11,143 nt of DNA from JBCCZC01 sp039188505 (GTDB lineage Bacteria > Pseudomonadota > Gammaproteobacteria > Xanthomonadales > SZUA-38), in NCBI GenBank assembly GCA_039188505.1, contig JBCCZC010000171.1, forward strand, positions 1 through 11,143, given 5' to 3'. Under the pieces are notes generated by a model. The model did not search any database. It had not been told where the DNA came from and was given only the letters and a program-made list of their open reading frames with translations. The translations under genes were made by a program, and so were the position numbers. Below are positions 5,150 through 11,143 of this stretch, one piece after another; within the stretch, counting starts at the first letter, position 1; the number at the start of each line of letters is the position of its first letter.

Positions 5150-6382
5150 TCAGCTTGGGGTACGGGGCCTGGGCGGGTAGGCCAGCCGCTTCCAGACGGT
5201 TTCCAACGGCCCCTGCGCGTGATGGCGAAGCCACCATCGGCTCATCAGCCACTGACACAGCAGGATGGCCGCCGCGAACCCCGGTAGCAGCACGTAGGGG
5301 AACGCTCCCATCAGGCCGAAACCGTAGCCGAAGAACAGCACGACGGAGGCCGTGGTCTGAAAAAGATAGTTCGTCAGGGCCATGCGCCCGAGCGTTGCCA
5401 GGTGCCGGAAGACCGCGGCCTCCGGTGCACGTCGCCACACGGTGAGAAACGCCCACCCGATCGCGAGGGAAAGCAGCGGCGCGCCGACGTGATAGACGAC
5501 CGCCTGAAAGGCGCCGATTGGCGTCAGCGCATAGGGCGTGCCCGTCACGGCTCTCGTCCAGCCATAGGCAAACGAACACGCGAGACCGACGAGGAAGGCG
5601 ATGAACGTCGCCCGGTTCATGGGAATACCGTCCGCGACCATAGACGGCAGGCGCCGCGCCAGCAGCAGCCCACAGAGAAACAGGCCCAGGACCTGCGGGT
5701 ACCGACCCGAAAGCAGGTAACTCATGGGCCGGGGAATCACACTCAGCGCGTTGGCCCAGAACACCTCGGGTGGGGATGCCGACGTGCGCATCTCCAGCAG
5801 CGTGCGGCCGCCGTACCCGAGATCCGCCTTCAGCGCTGCGGACCGGCTCGAGAGCAGGCCCCAGAAGCTGGCATCGCTCGTCCCGTACGTCACGAAGAAG
5901 ATAACGATCGGCGCGATCAGCAAGCCGACGATCCAGCGGATCAGGGCCTTGTCGGAAAGGCCGAGGAAGACCGGCAGCAGCATTCCCAGCAACGCGTACA
6001 GGGTGAGGATATCGCCGTTCCAGATGAAGACCATGTGGCTCAGGCCGATCACGAGCAGCACGATCATGCGCCGGTACCAGTACCGCCTGAAGGACTCCGG
6101 CATTTCGGCCATGCGTCCCGCCTGGAGCCCGAAGCCAATGCCGAAGAGGATCGAGAACAGGCCGTAGAACTTGCCCTCGACGAACCAATCGATGAGAAAC
6201 AGCACGCTCAGGTCGGAAATGGGCAGCGCAACGATGTCCTCTGGATTGACCGCGAAGTACCCGAAGAAACTGACGAGATTTGCCAGCAGGATTCCGAACA
6301 ACGCGAAGCCTCGGAGCGCGTCCAGAACTTCGAAGCGCTCCTTGATCGTGGTCGGTCCGGAAACCGATCTCGCCGCATTCAT
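5150..6382 (-). CDS. DUF418 / YeiB-family multi-pass membrane protein
   Basis: The protein has 410 residues from the ATG at 6382 (MNAARSVSGPTTIKERFEVLDALRGFALFGILLANLVSFFG). The frame stays open further upstream, but the extension (rich in Arg/His, no homology seen) is probably not translated. The start region has only a weak ribosome binding site. Diagnostic DUF418 features are the N-terminal R-x-x-VLDALRGFALFGILLAN, the FYGLFSILFGIGFGLQ helix, the LGRMALTNYLFQTT motif and the C-terminal GPLETVWKRLAYP. About ten hydrophobic segments are visible. The family is sometimes called an uncharacterised transporter or acyltransferase-like membrane protein; its substrate is unknown. It shows no Zur box and no obvious metal ligands, so it may simply sit inside the zinc locus. 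Its 3' end is 86 bases before Zur box 3. Confidence 0.88.
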   Translation of the reverse strand: MNAARSVSGPTTIKERFEVLDALRGFALFGILLANLVSFFGYFAVNPEDIVALPISDLSVLFLIDWFVEGKFYGLFSILFGIGFGLQAGRMAEMPESFRRYWYRRMIVLLVIGLSHMVFIWNGDILTLYALLGMLLPVFLGLSDKALIRWIVGLLIAPIVIFFVTYGTSDASFWGLLSSRSAALKADLGYGGRTLLEMRTSASPPEVFWANALSVIPRPMSYLLSGRYPQVLGLFLCGLLLARRLPSMVADGIPMNRATFIAFLVGLACSFAYGWTRAVTGTPYALTPIGAFQAVVYHVGAPLLSLAIGWAFLTVWRRAPEAAVFRHLATLGRMALTNYLFQTTASVVLFFGYGFGLMGAFPYVLLPGFAAAILLCQWLMSRWWLRHHAQGPLETVWKRLAYPPRPRTPS

Positions 6383-6815
6383 GGATCTAGCGTCATCAGT
6401 CAAGCGTGTCTGGACGTGGCGATGGTCGTGGTCGTGACGCCAACCGAGACCGGTACCGATCTCAAGCGGCGCTAACGCGAAGGGCCCCACGGGCAATCGA
6501 GGCTCCGAAGCGTAGCAGCAAGCCGACCAGGGGGACCAACTGCCGCATTAGGGGCAGCTCCTCCGTCAGCTCGGTCAGCGTCGGCAGGTCATGAAACAAG
6601 AAAGGGATGTCGATCGCGGCGACCGGGAGCACCGCATCCGTGGCGTGGCGGCTGGCCAGCCGGCCGGGGTCGTTATGTTCGCTGCCGGGCCGGGCATCGG
6701 CGGGCCGACGGTAGGCCGCTCTCACCAGCCCCGCAGGATCACGGGGGTTGACCCTGATCCCGTCCGGGAATGAGCGATAGCCGGGGCGCAGGGCGCGCCC
6801 CGAAGGATCAGAACA
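6383..6815. other. Gene-poor stretch, at most one doubtful small ORF
   Basis: No confident gene was found in these 433 bases. The best minus-strand frame is open from about 6815 to 6462. A GTG at 6725 would give 87 residues ending IDIPFLFHDLPTLTELTEELPLMRQLVPLVGLLLRFGASIARGALRVSAA, with one hydrophobic C-terminal segment but no ribosome binding site and no family I recognise. It could be a decayed gene or a chance opening in GC-rich DNA. A plus-strand frame at 6591-6773 is equally unsupported. An 8-bp GC hairpin at 6782-6802 lies just beyond the His-rich gene. Confidence 0.5.
6782..6802 (-). terminator. GC-rich hairpin after the His-rich gene
   Basis: CGGGGCGC (6782-6789) and GCGCCCCG (6795-6802) pair perfectly around a 5-base loop, 14 bases beyond the His-rich stop codon. 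The minus-strand tail is GCTATCGCTC, without a T run. It is a candidate 3'-end structure for the arsR/His-rich transcript but not a classical intrinsic terminator. Confidence 0.45.
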
Positions 6816-7163
6816 TCAAGCGAGGGTGATCGGCCCGTGGTCGTCGCAATGGTCGCCGTGCGGGAAATGCAGGTGACCGTCGACGAGGTAGCAGATGTGG
6901 TCGCCGTGCGGCACCGCCTCGTGGCCACAGCCCGGCCCATGGACATGATCGGCGTCGTGGCCGGCACAGCTGTGATCCGGCGTGCACCGGTCGGGATTGG
7001 TGTCGCTGACCTCGATGACATGCGAGTCCGTGTGCCCGTCGTGCGGGTGATGGAGCTCACCGTCGTGCAGGTAGTCGACATGATCGCCGTGGACGATAGC
7101 CGTGTGGCCACAGTCGGGCCCATGGACGTGATCGTGATCGGCAACAGGCTTGCAGGTAGTCAT
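6816..7163 (-). CDS. His-rich metal-binding protein with two tandem 38-residue repeats
   Basis: This 115-residue protein starts at an ATG with the ribosome binding site GAAGGAAC. It has 24 His and 7 Cys and no signal peptide or membrane segment, so it should be cytoplasmic. Residues 11-48 and 72-109 are repeats of one unit (25 of 38 identical): DHVHGPxCGHxA, then HGDH, YL, DG, LH, PH and a closing DxxxxH region. The linker holds C60, C66, H64 and H69 in RCTPDHSCAGH. The density of His, Cys and Asp points to binding several zinc (or similar) ions, as a buffer, store or chaperone. It lies 24 bases downstream of the ArsR/SmtB-type repressor and almost certainly shares its transcript, so its level should rise when metal releases the repressor. 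I know similar hypothetical proteins from Proteobacteria but no characterised member. An alternative role is metal delivery to a partner protein. Confidence 0.85.
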   Translation of the reverse strand: MTTCKPVADHDHVHGPDCGHTAIVHGDHVDYLHDGELHHPHDGHTDSHVIEVSDTNPDRCTPDHSCAGHDADHVHGPGCGHEAVPHGDHICYLVDGHLHFPHGDHCDDHGPITLA

Positions 7164-7187
7164 GGATCGGGTTCCTTCGTCGGTCGT

Positions 7188-7523
7188 CTAATGATCATCC
7201 GCGTGGGAGAGCAGGTTGCGGACGAGAATTCGCACATGATCGTCGGCGAGGCTGTAGAAGACGTGCTTGCCCTCGCGTTCACGATGCAGGAGATCAGCCT
7301 CCGTCAGAACCTTGAGCCGTTGCGAGACCAGCGACGTGGAGTCGCCGGACTCGATAGTCAGCTCCGACACGCAGTGACGTCCCTGCAGCAGCAACGCGAG
7401 CAGGCGTAGCCGGCCGGGATCCCCCATGGCCGCTCCCATGCGCGCCGCACGAGCCACCTGATCGTCGCCCAGGGGCGGATGCTCATGCTCGGTGTGATCT
7501 TCAGGAGAACAGGTCGCATTCAT
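7188..7523 (-). CDS. ArsR/SmtB-family metal-sensing repressor with zinc-type alpha-5 site
   Basis: This 111-residue winged-helix repressor starts at ATG 7523; a TTG at 7526 adds one residue. The DNA-binding part is CVSELTIESGDSTSLVSQRLKVLTEADLLHREREGKHVFYSL. The C-terminal helix has D94, H96, H107 and D110, with exactly the spacing of D104, H106, H117 and E120 in SmtB, so it should sense zinc (possibly cobalt). A second, alpha-3N-type site is also possible: C51 and E54 in HCVSEL, plus the N-terminal cluster C5, H10, H13, H15. By family precedent it represses until metal binds. The AT-rich palindrome at 7533-7546 is its likely operator, so it should control itself and the His-rich gene behind it. 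Confidence 0.92.
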   Translation of the reverse strand: MNATCSPEDHTEHEHPPLGDDQVARAARMGAAMGDPGRLRLLALLLQGRHCVSELTIESGDSTSLVSQRLKVLTEADLLHREREGKHVFYSLADDHVRILVRNLLSHADDH

Positions 7524-7532
7524 CAATCTTTC

Positions 7533-7588
7533 ATCATTTAAACGATCATGCGAATGTTAGAGTAACACTGACGCCTGCTAGCTGTCAA
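7533..7588 (-). promoter_or_regulatory. arsR promoter with overlapping candidate operator
   Basis: On the minus strand a perfect -35 TTGACA (7583-7588) lies 18 bases from a weak -10 TACTCT (7559-7564), predicting a start near 7551. Just downstream, ATCATTTAAACGAT (7533-7546) is a palindrome with one mismatched pair around TTTAAA, standing out as AT-rich in GC-rich DNA. Its position between transcription start and start codon suits repression by the ArsR-type protein. The operator is not a textbook TGAACA-type SmtB site, so its extent is uncertain. Confidence 0.6.
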
Positions 7589-7659
7589 GAACCCGCTGAA
7601 TAGCGGACGCAGGACGTACCGATGCCCTCCGCAGGGGCGGAGCGACGGCTTCGACGGTA

Positions 7660-7702
7660 GAATCAAGGAAGGAACGGCGGGGCGTCGTTGCGACGCCCCG
7701 CC
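7660..7702 (-). terminator. Intrinsic terminator of the TonB-dependent receptor gene
   Basis: GGCGGGGCGTCG (7676-7687) and CGACGCCCCGCC (7691-7702) form a perfect 12-bp stem closed by a 3-base loop. It starts 14 bases beyond the receptor stop codon. The minus-strand tail is GTTCCTTCCTTGATTC, T-rich though interrupted. It separates the receptor from the arsR unit downstream. Confidence 0.8.
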
Positions 7703-7716
7703 AGGGGTACATCAGC

Positions 7717-9786
7717 TCAGAAGAACGCGCGGAATCCGAACACGAAGTTCCGGCCCGGGAGCGGCGCCCGGTCCTTCAGGAACGACGTGTGATTGCGGGC
7801 CTCTTCGTCATCGAGGTTGCGGCCACGGGCAAAGAACTGCCAGGTGATGTCGCCGGCGGTTGCAAGCTCGTAGGTAAGATCAGCGTTGATCATCGTGTAG
7901 CTGTCGGTCGGCGTCTCGAACTCGGCGACGTCGTCCTGATCGTCGTAGCGAATGAAATCAAGCGAGGCCAGCCAGCCACCCGACGACCAGTCCACGCCCA
8001 AGCCGATGCGGCCAGGCGCGGTCCGCGGAACGTTCGAGCCATCGTCGAGTTCCGCGTCAACGGTGTCGAAGAAGCCTCGGAAATTCCAATCGCCAACGCT
8101 CGTCTCGGTCACCGCCCAGGCCAGCTCGCCCTCGAAGCCGGTGAACTCCGCGTCCTGCTGCAGCCACTGCTGAGCCGGGAATCCGTCTTCCTCGAAACCG
8201 AGGTCGCTCAGGTAGATGAAGTCCGAGAAGTCGTTGTAGTAGAACGTCAACGACCCGGTGAGCGGGCCAGCGTGTTGGCGCAGGGAGACCTCGAAGTTGG
8301 TCGACTCCTCTTCGCTGAGATTGGGGTCACCAATCTCGAAGGTCTGCGTCGCGATATGCGGACCGTTGGCGAAGAGTTCCTCCTCGGCCGGGGCGCGCTC
8401 GGACAGAGCCAGGCTCAGGGCAAGGTCGGTGCTGGGCGTGAAGCCCCAGATGCCGCCAACGCTGACCGAGAACGGATCGTGGCTTGCCGACTGACCGTCC
8501 GCGGTGTCGATGTCCTGGTCCTCGATGCGGGCGCCGAACTCGACCCGCCAGTCGCCGAACTCCCGCTCCTCGAGGAGGAACAGGGCCAGGGACTCGGTCT
8601 CGCTCGGCGGCACGAAGGCTTCCTCGCCGATGGCCGAGAAATCGCGGTCCCGGTACTGCAGCCCGATGACGCCGCGCCAACCGCCGAGCGGCTCGTGCAC
8701 GAACTCAACCCGCGTCTCGAAGGTATCGGCGTCGAACACCGTGCCGGTCTCTTCGCCTTCGAACTCCGTGTGCTCGTAGTCGACGTCCGAGATCAGGAAA
8801 CGAGCACTCTCGAACCCGGCGAACGGATTGTCGATGCGCAGATCGGCGTCGATCCGATCGCTCTCCATGTCGAGGGTGACGATCTCTTCTTCCTCCTCAC
8901 CCTCTTCCTCATCGTCGTGGTCTTCGCCCTCGTGCTCCTCTTCCCCATGCTCGTGGCCGTGCCCGGGAATGCCGTACTCGGTCTGGTAGTTGGACAGCGA
9001 GAGCCCGAAGGTCCAGCCATCGCCGAAGTAGGAGAAGCCACCGGCGCCACCCCGAGTCTCGACGGCCGAGTTCTCGAGGATGCCGGCAATCTCTTCCTCT
9101 TCCTCGTGATCGTCGTCGTGGTCCTCGTCGTGGTCGTCTCCCTCGAGCTCTGCGAACCCGGGAATCTCGTAATCATCGGTATCCCGATAGAAGCCGTCGA
9201 CGTGGAAGGCCCAGTTGCCGGTGCCGAAGTTCAGCTCGACCGCGCCGAAGCGCTCGTCGGCGACGGTATCGCCGCTGACGACGATCTCGCCGTCCATCCC
9301 GTCGAGACGCTGCATCAAGATGCGATTCGTGTTGACGTTGACGACACCGCCAATCGTGCCGGAGCCGTAGAGCAGCGTGGACGGTCCGCGCAGGACTTCC
9401 ACGCTGTTCGCCAGGAAGGGCTCGATGACGACGGCATGGTCGGCGCTGAGGTTGGAAACGTCGTTGGCGCTGATGTTGTTTTCGAGCACCGAGACCCGCG
9501 GACCGTCGAGCGACCGGATGATCGGACGACCGACGCCCGGGCCGAAGTACGACGACTGAATTCCCGGCAGACGCTCGACGGTTTCGCCGATCGTCGCGCG
9601 CAGGGCGCGGTCGAGCTCATCTTCACGCAGAACGGTCACGGACTGGGTCATCTCCAGCGGCGTGCTGCCGAGGGGACTCGCCGTGACCACGATGGTCTCG
9701 AGTTCGGTGTTGTCGGCTTCCTGCGCGGACACGGCAGGGCCAACCATAGCGACGGCAATAGCCACCGCAAGGCGGTTGAATTTCAT
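7717..9786 (-). CDS. ZnuD-like TonB-dependent outer-membrane receptor, probably for zinc
   Basis: This 689-residue protein starts at an ATG with ribosome binding site AGGAT. Residues 1-21 are a signal peptide (PAVSA cleavage), then a TonB box (ETIVVTA, ~residues 30-36). The plug domain includes IGETVERLPGIQSSYFGPGVGRPIIRSLDGPRVSVLENNISANDVSNLSADHAVVIEP and VEVLRGPSTLLYGSGTIGGVVNV, closely matching the ZnuD/PA0781 group of zinc receptors. The barrel ends in the usual aromatic residue (FRAFF). Two metal-attracting runs, around residues 214-232 (EGDDHDEDHDDDHEEEEE) and 276-303 (HGHEHGEEEHEGEDHDDEEE), should lie in external loops, as in ZnuD. Unlike other ZnuD genes no Zur box precedes it; it follows a DUF2946-like gene by 89 bases and may share its promoter. 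Copper is the alternative substrate, since DUF2946 proteins also accompany copper receptors. Confidence 0.9.
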   Translation of the reverse strand: MKFNRLAVAIAVAMVGPAVSAQEADNTELETIVVTASPLGSTPLEMTQSVTVLREDELDRALRATIGETVERLPGIQSSYFGPGVGRPIIRSLDGPRVSVLENNISANDVSNLSADHAVVIEPFLANSVEVLRGPSTLLYGSGTIGGVVNVNTNRILMQRLDGMDGEIVVSGDTVADERFGAVELNFGTGNWAFHVDGFYRDTDDYEIPGFAELEGDDHDEDHDDDHEEEEEIAGILENSAVETRGGAGGFSYFGDGWTFGLSLSNYQTEYGIPGHGHEHGEEEHEGEDHDDEEEGEEEEEIVTLDMESDRIDADLRIDNPFAGFESARFLISDVDYEHTEFEGEETGTVFDADTFETRVEFVHEPLGGWRGVIGLQYRDRDFSAIGEEAFVPPSETESLALFLLEEREFGDWRVEFGARIEDQDIDTADGQSASHDPFSVSVGGIWGFTPSTDLALSLALSERAPAEEELFANGPHIATQTFEIGDPNLSEEESTNFEVSLRQHAGPLTGSLTFYYNDFSDFIYLSDLGFEEDGFPAQQWLQQDAEFTGFEGELAWAVTETSVGDWNFRGFFDTVDAELDDGSNVPRTAPGRIGLGVDWSSGGWLASLDFIRYDDQDDVAEFETPTDSYTMINADLTYELATAGDITWQFFARGRNLDDEEARNHTSFLKDRAPLPGRNFVFGFRAFF

Positions 9787-9812
9787 TGCATCAATATCCT
9801 GTTTGCTGGGTA

Positions 9813-9840
9813 AACGACCGGCCTGCGAGAGGCGGTCGTT
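9813..9840. repeat. Hairpin between the DUF2946-like gene and the receptor gene
   Basis: AACGACCG (9813-9820) and CGGTCGTT (9833-9840) pair perfectly, with three more pairs (CCT/AGG) after a one-base bulge and a 5-base loop. On the minus strand it ends 26 bases before the receptor ATG, upstream of its ribosome binding site. There is no real T tract (TTTACCC follows), so it is more likely an mRNA processing or leader structure, or an operator, than a full terminator. Confidence 0.45.
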
Positions 9841-9870
9841 GGTGCCGGCTGTCGCCGGCGGCAGTCATCG

Positions 9871-9888
9871 CGCGATCAGGAGATCGCG
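9871..9888 (-). repeat. Hairpin spanning the DUF2946-like stop codon
   Basis: CGCGATC (9871-9877) and GATCGCG (9882-9888) form a 7-bp stem with a 4-base loop. The stop codon of the upstream gene lies within it. No T tract follows on the minus strand. It may stabilise the 3' end of that cistron. Confidence 0.3.
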
Positions 9889-10175
9889 GGTGGTCCGCGC
9901 GCCGGAGGGCACGTGACCGGAGTCTGGAAGCGAGAGAGGCTTAACGCGACCGGCGCGCTGGGGCGGCGCGCAGGCTCGACCTGATGCGGCGAGGCAGGAT
10001 CCGCACCGGAGTCCAGGCTTCCTGCGGCGATGCAGACAAGACAGATGTCCTCGCCGTGGGCTTCATCGGCGTGATCCACAACGTGGAGCGCCGAATAGGT
10101 CTGTCCGAACAACAGCATGACGGCCACGGCCAGCGCCGCGAGAACCCGCCGATTTACTGTTTTCTTAACAAACAT
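9876..10175 (-). CDS. DUF2946-like small membrane/periplasmic protein with His and CxxC motif
   Basis: The protein has 99 residues from the ATG at 10175 (MFVKKTVNRRVLAALAV); an ATG at 10199 would add 8 residues. Neither start has a strong ribosome binding site; the shorter form puts the basic N-terminus directly before the hydrophobic segment. Residues 11-30 form one membrane or signal segment. It is followed by H31, H35 and H40 and then C45-x-x-C48 (HVVDHADEAHGEDICLVC), a pattern seen in DUF2946 proteins and a plausible metal site on the periplasmic side. The tail is Pro/Ala/Ser-rich. The gene lies upstream of and in line with the receptor gene, fitting a two-gene unit for metal uptake. DUF2946 proteins often accompany copper or zinc TonB receptors; the biochemical role is unknown. 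Confidence 0.72.
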   Translation of the reverse strand: MFVKKTVNRRVLAALAVAVMLLFGQTYSALHVVDHADEAHGEDICLVCIAAGSLDSGADPASPHQVEPARRPSAPVALSLSRFQTPVTCPPARGPPAIS

Positions 10176-10530
10176 GCCGGCATTGTGCGGGCCGTTCATG
10201 AGAAATCAAGTGACGATCGACCCAACCTCGCATCGATCATCTCACTGCAACAGACCGTTATCCCGTCGGTAACACTCACTTATCGTCGCGGTAACAAAGG
10301 CGGCCCAGACTTCGGCGCAATTCGGGGCAGGCTGGATTTCGCATGACCTGGGCAGGCGCCACCGCCAACAGACGCGGCGACCATGGACCGGGCCTTCAAC
10401 GGGCCAAGGCCGGACTCCTCCCGACGAAAGCCCGCAGCCTCCACTTCTTCCCACCGCTCGACCAGACGCCCGCCTCCGGTTCGACGGAGCGCCTCGAGCG
10501 ACCTGAATTCCGTCCATCAAGAGAAGACTG
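10176..10530. other. Divergent intergenic region with tandem operator
   Basis: These 355 bases separate the minus-strand DUF2946-like gene from the plus-strand phosphoesterase gene. The main content is the pair of 17-base repeats at 10258-10296. The rest (10300-10530) has short open frames on both strands without ribosome binding sites or recognisable products, and I see no convincing promoter. A CTCCG/CGGAG hairpin near 10480 resembles a tRNA T-arm but has no tRNA around it. Confidence 0.55.
10258..10296. promoter_or_regulatory. Tandem operator: two 17-base direct repeats 22 bases apart
   Basis: TTATC-N5-GGTAACA occurs at 10258-10274 and again at 10280-10296, a start-to-start distance of 22 bases (two helical turns). 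The first copy, with its preceding G, is an inverted repeat GTTATC-N5-GGTAAC with one mismatch; the second is weaker. Read on the minus strand, the block is four half-sites in 11-base register: GTTACC, GATAAG, GTTACC, GATAAC. It lies 83-121 bases upstream of the DUF2946-like ATG at 10175. The register fits cooperative binding of two dimers, as for OmpR/PhoB-type activators, but the protein is not identified. The spacing between GTTA and TAAC (9 bases) differs from the Zur boxes in this window (5 bases). Confidence 0.55.
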
Positions 10531-11143
10531 ATGCTGCACAAGGCCCGCACGCTCTTTGTTTCCGACGTTCACCTGGGCACCCCTTCGAGCCAGGCAGCGC
10601 ACCTGCTGCGGCTCCTCGACGAGGTGTCCGTCGACCAGCTCGTCCTCGTGGGCGACATCATCGATCTAACCTCCATGCAGGCGCGAGCCTGGTGGCACCC
10701 GCTGCACACGGCCTGCGTCCAGCGTGTCCTGAAGCTGGCCCGCGAAGGAACGAAGGTGGTCTATGTGCCCGGCAACCACGACGCAGAGCTGAGGCAGCAC
10801 GTCGGCTGCGAGATCCAGGGCGTTCGTATCGAGCGCACGGTCGACTACCGCGCGCTGGACGGATCGATCTACCGGGTGGCGCACGGGGACGAATTCGACC
10901 GGACCGGGAAAGGCCACGCGCCCTGGATCGAGGCCCTGGGCGAATCGCTCTATGAAGTCATCACCTGGATGAACCGGGTCTACAACCAGGCCCGCTGCTC
11001 CTTCGACCTCGAGTACCACCCGGTTTCGCTGGACATCAAGAAACGCGTTCGGCGCGCCATGGCTTTCATCGAAGCGTTCGAGAACCGCGTGATCGAGGGC
11101 ACCAAGCCGTTGCCCGTCGACGGCTACATCGGCGGCCACATCC
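10531..11143 (+). CDS. LpxH-like metallophosphoesterase (partial, C-terminus outside window)
   Basis: The first 204 codons are present from the ATG at 10531 (ribosome binding site GAGAAG); the gene continues past the right edge. The calcineurin-type motifs are D12-V-H14 (SDVHLG), G41-D42 (VGDIIDL), G81-N82-H83-D84 (PGNHD) and H118-G-D (AHGDEFD), and the last residues YIGGHI begin the final GHxH-type motif. These are the two-metal ligands of this superfamily. The pattern resembles UDP-2,3-diacylglucosamine pyrophosphatase (LpxH) and its less specific paralogs; the DLTSMQ segment in place of the usual DLW suggests a paralog instead of LpxH itself. It is divergent from the receptor unit and probably unrelated to zinc control. 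Confidence 0.85.
   Translation, partial: MLHKARTLFVSDVHLGTPSSQAAHLLRLLDEVSVDQLVLVGDIIDLTSMQARAWWHPLHTACVQRVLKLAREGTKVVYVPGNHDAELRQHVGCEIQGVRIERTVDYRALDGSIYRVAHGDEFDRTGKGHAPWIEALGESLYEVITWMNRVYNQARCSFDLEYHPVSLDIKKRVRRAMAFIEAFENRVIEGTKPLPVDGYIGGHI

Noticed and set aside
5402..6475. 357-codon open frame on the plus strand
   Set aside because: It is antisense to the DUF418 gene and reads as charged low-complexity sequence with no domain.
7789..9813. 674-codon open frame on the plus strand
   Set aside because: It is antisense to the TonB-dependent receptor. Its valine/leucine-rich runs are simply the reverse of the receptor's Asp/Glu/His codon runs.
10258..10296. Tandem repeats as Zur boxes
   Set aside because: They carry GTTA/TAAC arms, but the spacer is 9 bases instead of 5 and the central TATAAC is missing.
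10440..10510. tRNA-like T-arm around GGTTCGA
   Set aside because: The stem pairs as 5 bp with a 6-base loop instead of 7, and there is no acceptor, D or anticodon arm.

Overview
The window is about 65% GC by eye. It reads as a Gram-negative, probably gammaproteobacterial chromosome: an outer-membrane TonB-dependent receptor, a lipobox-bearing M3 peptidase, a Zur repressor with an enterobacterial-type operator, and an LpxH-like phosphoesterase. I cannot name the genus. No rRNA, tRNA, CRISPR array, insertion sequence or phage gene was recognised.

Most of the window looks like a zinc-homeostasis locus in two blocks. Block 1 (bases 1-5063) is a putative Zur regulon. The zur gene (1239-1643, minus) is divergent from a HupE/UreJ-type membrane protein gene (1852-2676, plus), and a Zur-box-like palindrome (1719-1731) lies between them. 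A second copy of the motif (320-332) sits just upstream of an ABC-2-type ATPase that runs off the left edge. A third (5049-5061) sits upstream of a secreted M3-family zinc metallopeptidase (2713-4947, minus). The three sites share GTTATAACA and each contains a TGTTATAAC extended -10 hexamer, so repression by promoter occlusion is the simplest model. A small exported protein of the NTF2/SnoaL-like type (449-1006) lies between zur and the ABC gene.

A DUF418 membrane protein (5150-6382) and a 433-base gene-poor stretch separate the blocks. Block 2 (6816-10175, all minus) holds an ArsR/SmtB-type repressor with a complete alpha-5 zinc ligand set, followed 24 bases later by a 115-residue protein with 24 histidines made of two repeats. 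Upstream of these are a ZnuD-like TonB-dependent receptor with two His/Asp/Glu-rich runs and a small DUF2946-like membrane protein. No Zur box precedes the receptor. The region upstream of the DUF2946-like gene instead carries two 17-base direct repeats exactly 22 bases apart, resembling a tandem operator for another regulator. An LpxH-like metallophosphoesterase (plus) runs off the right edge.

Inferred model: zinc crosses the outer membrane through the ZnuD-like receptor, the HupE-like protein and unseen partners handle it further in, Zur controls the starvation genes, and the ArsR repressor releases a His-rich zinc buffer when zinc is in excess. The least expected parts are the predicted Zur control of an M3 lipoprotein peptidase and an ABC-2 ATPase, a Zur lacking one structural cysteine, a strong terminator-like hairpin inside the convergent hupE coding sequence, and the tandem operator.
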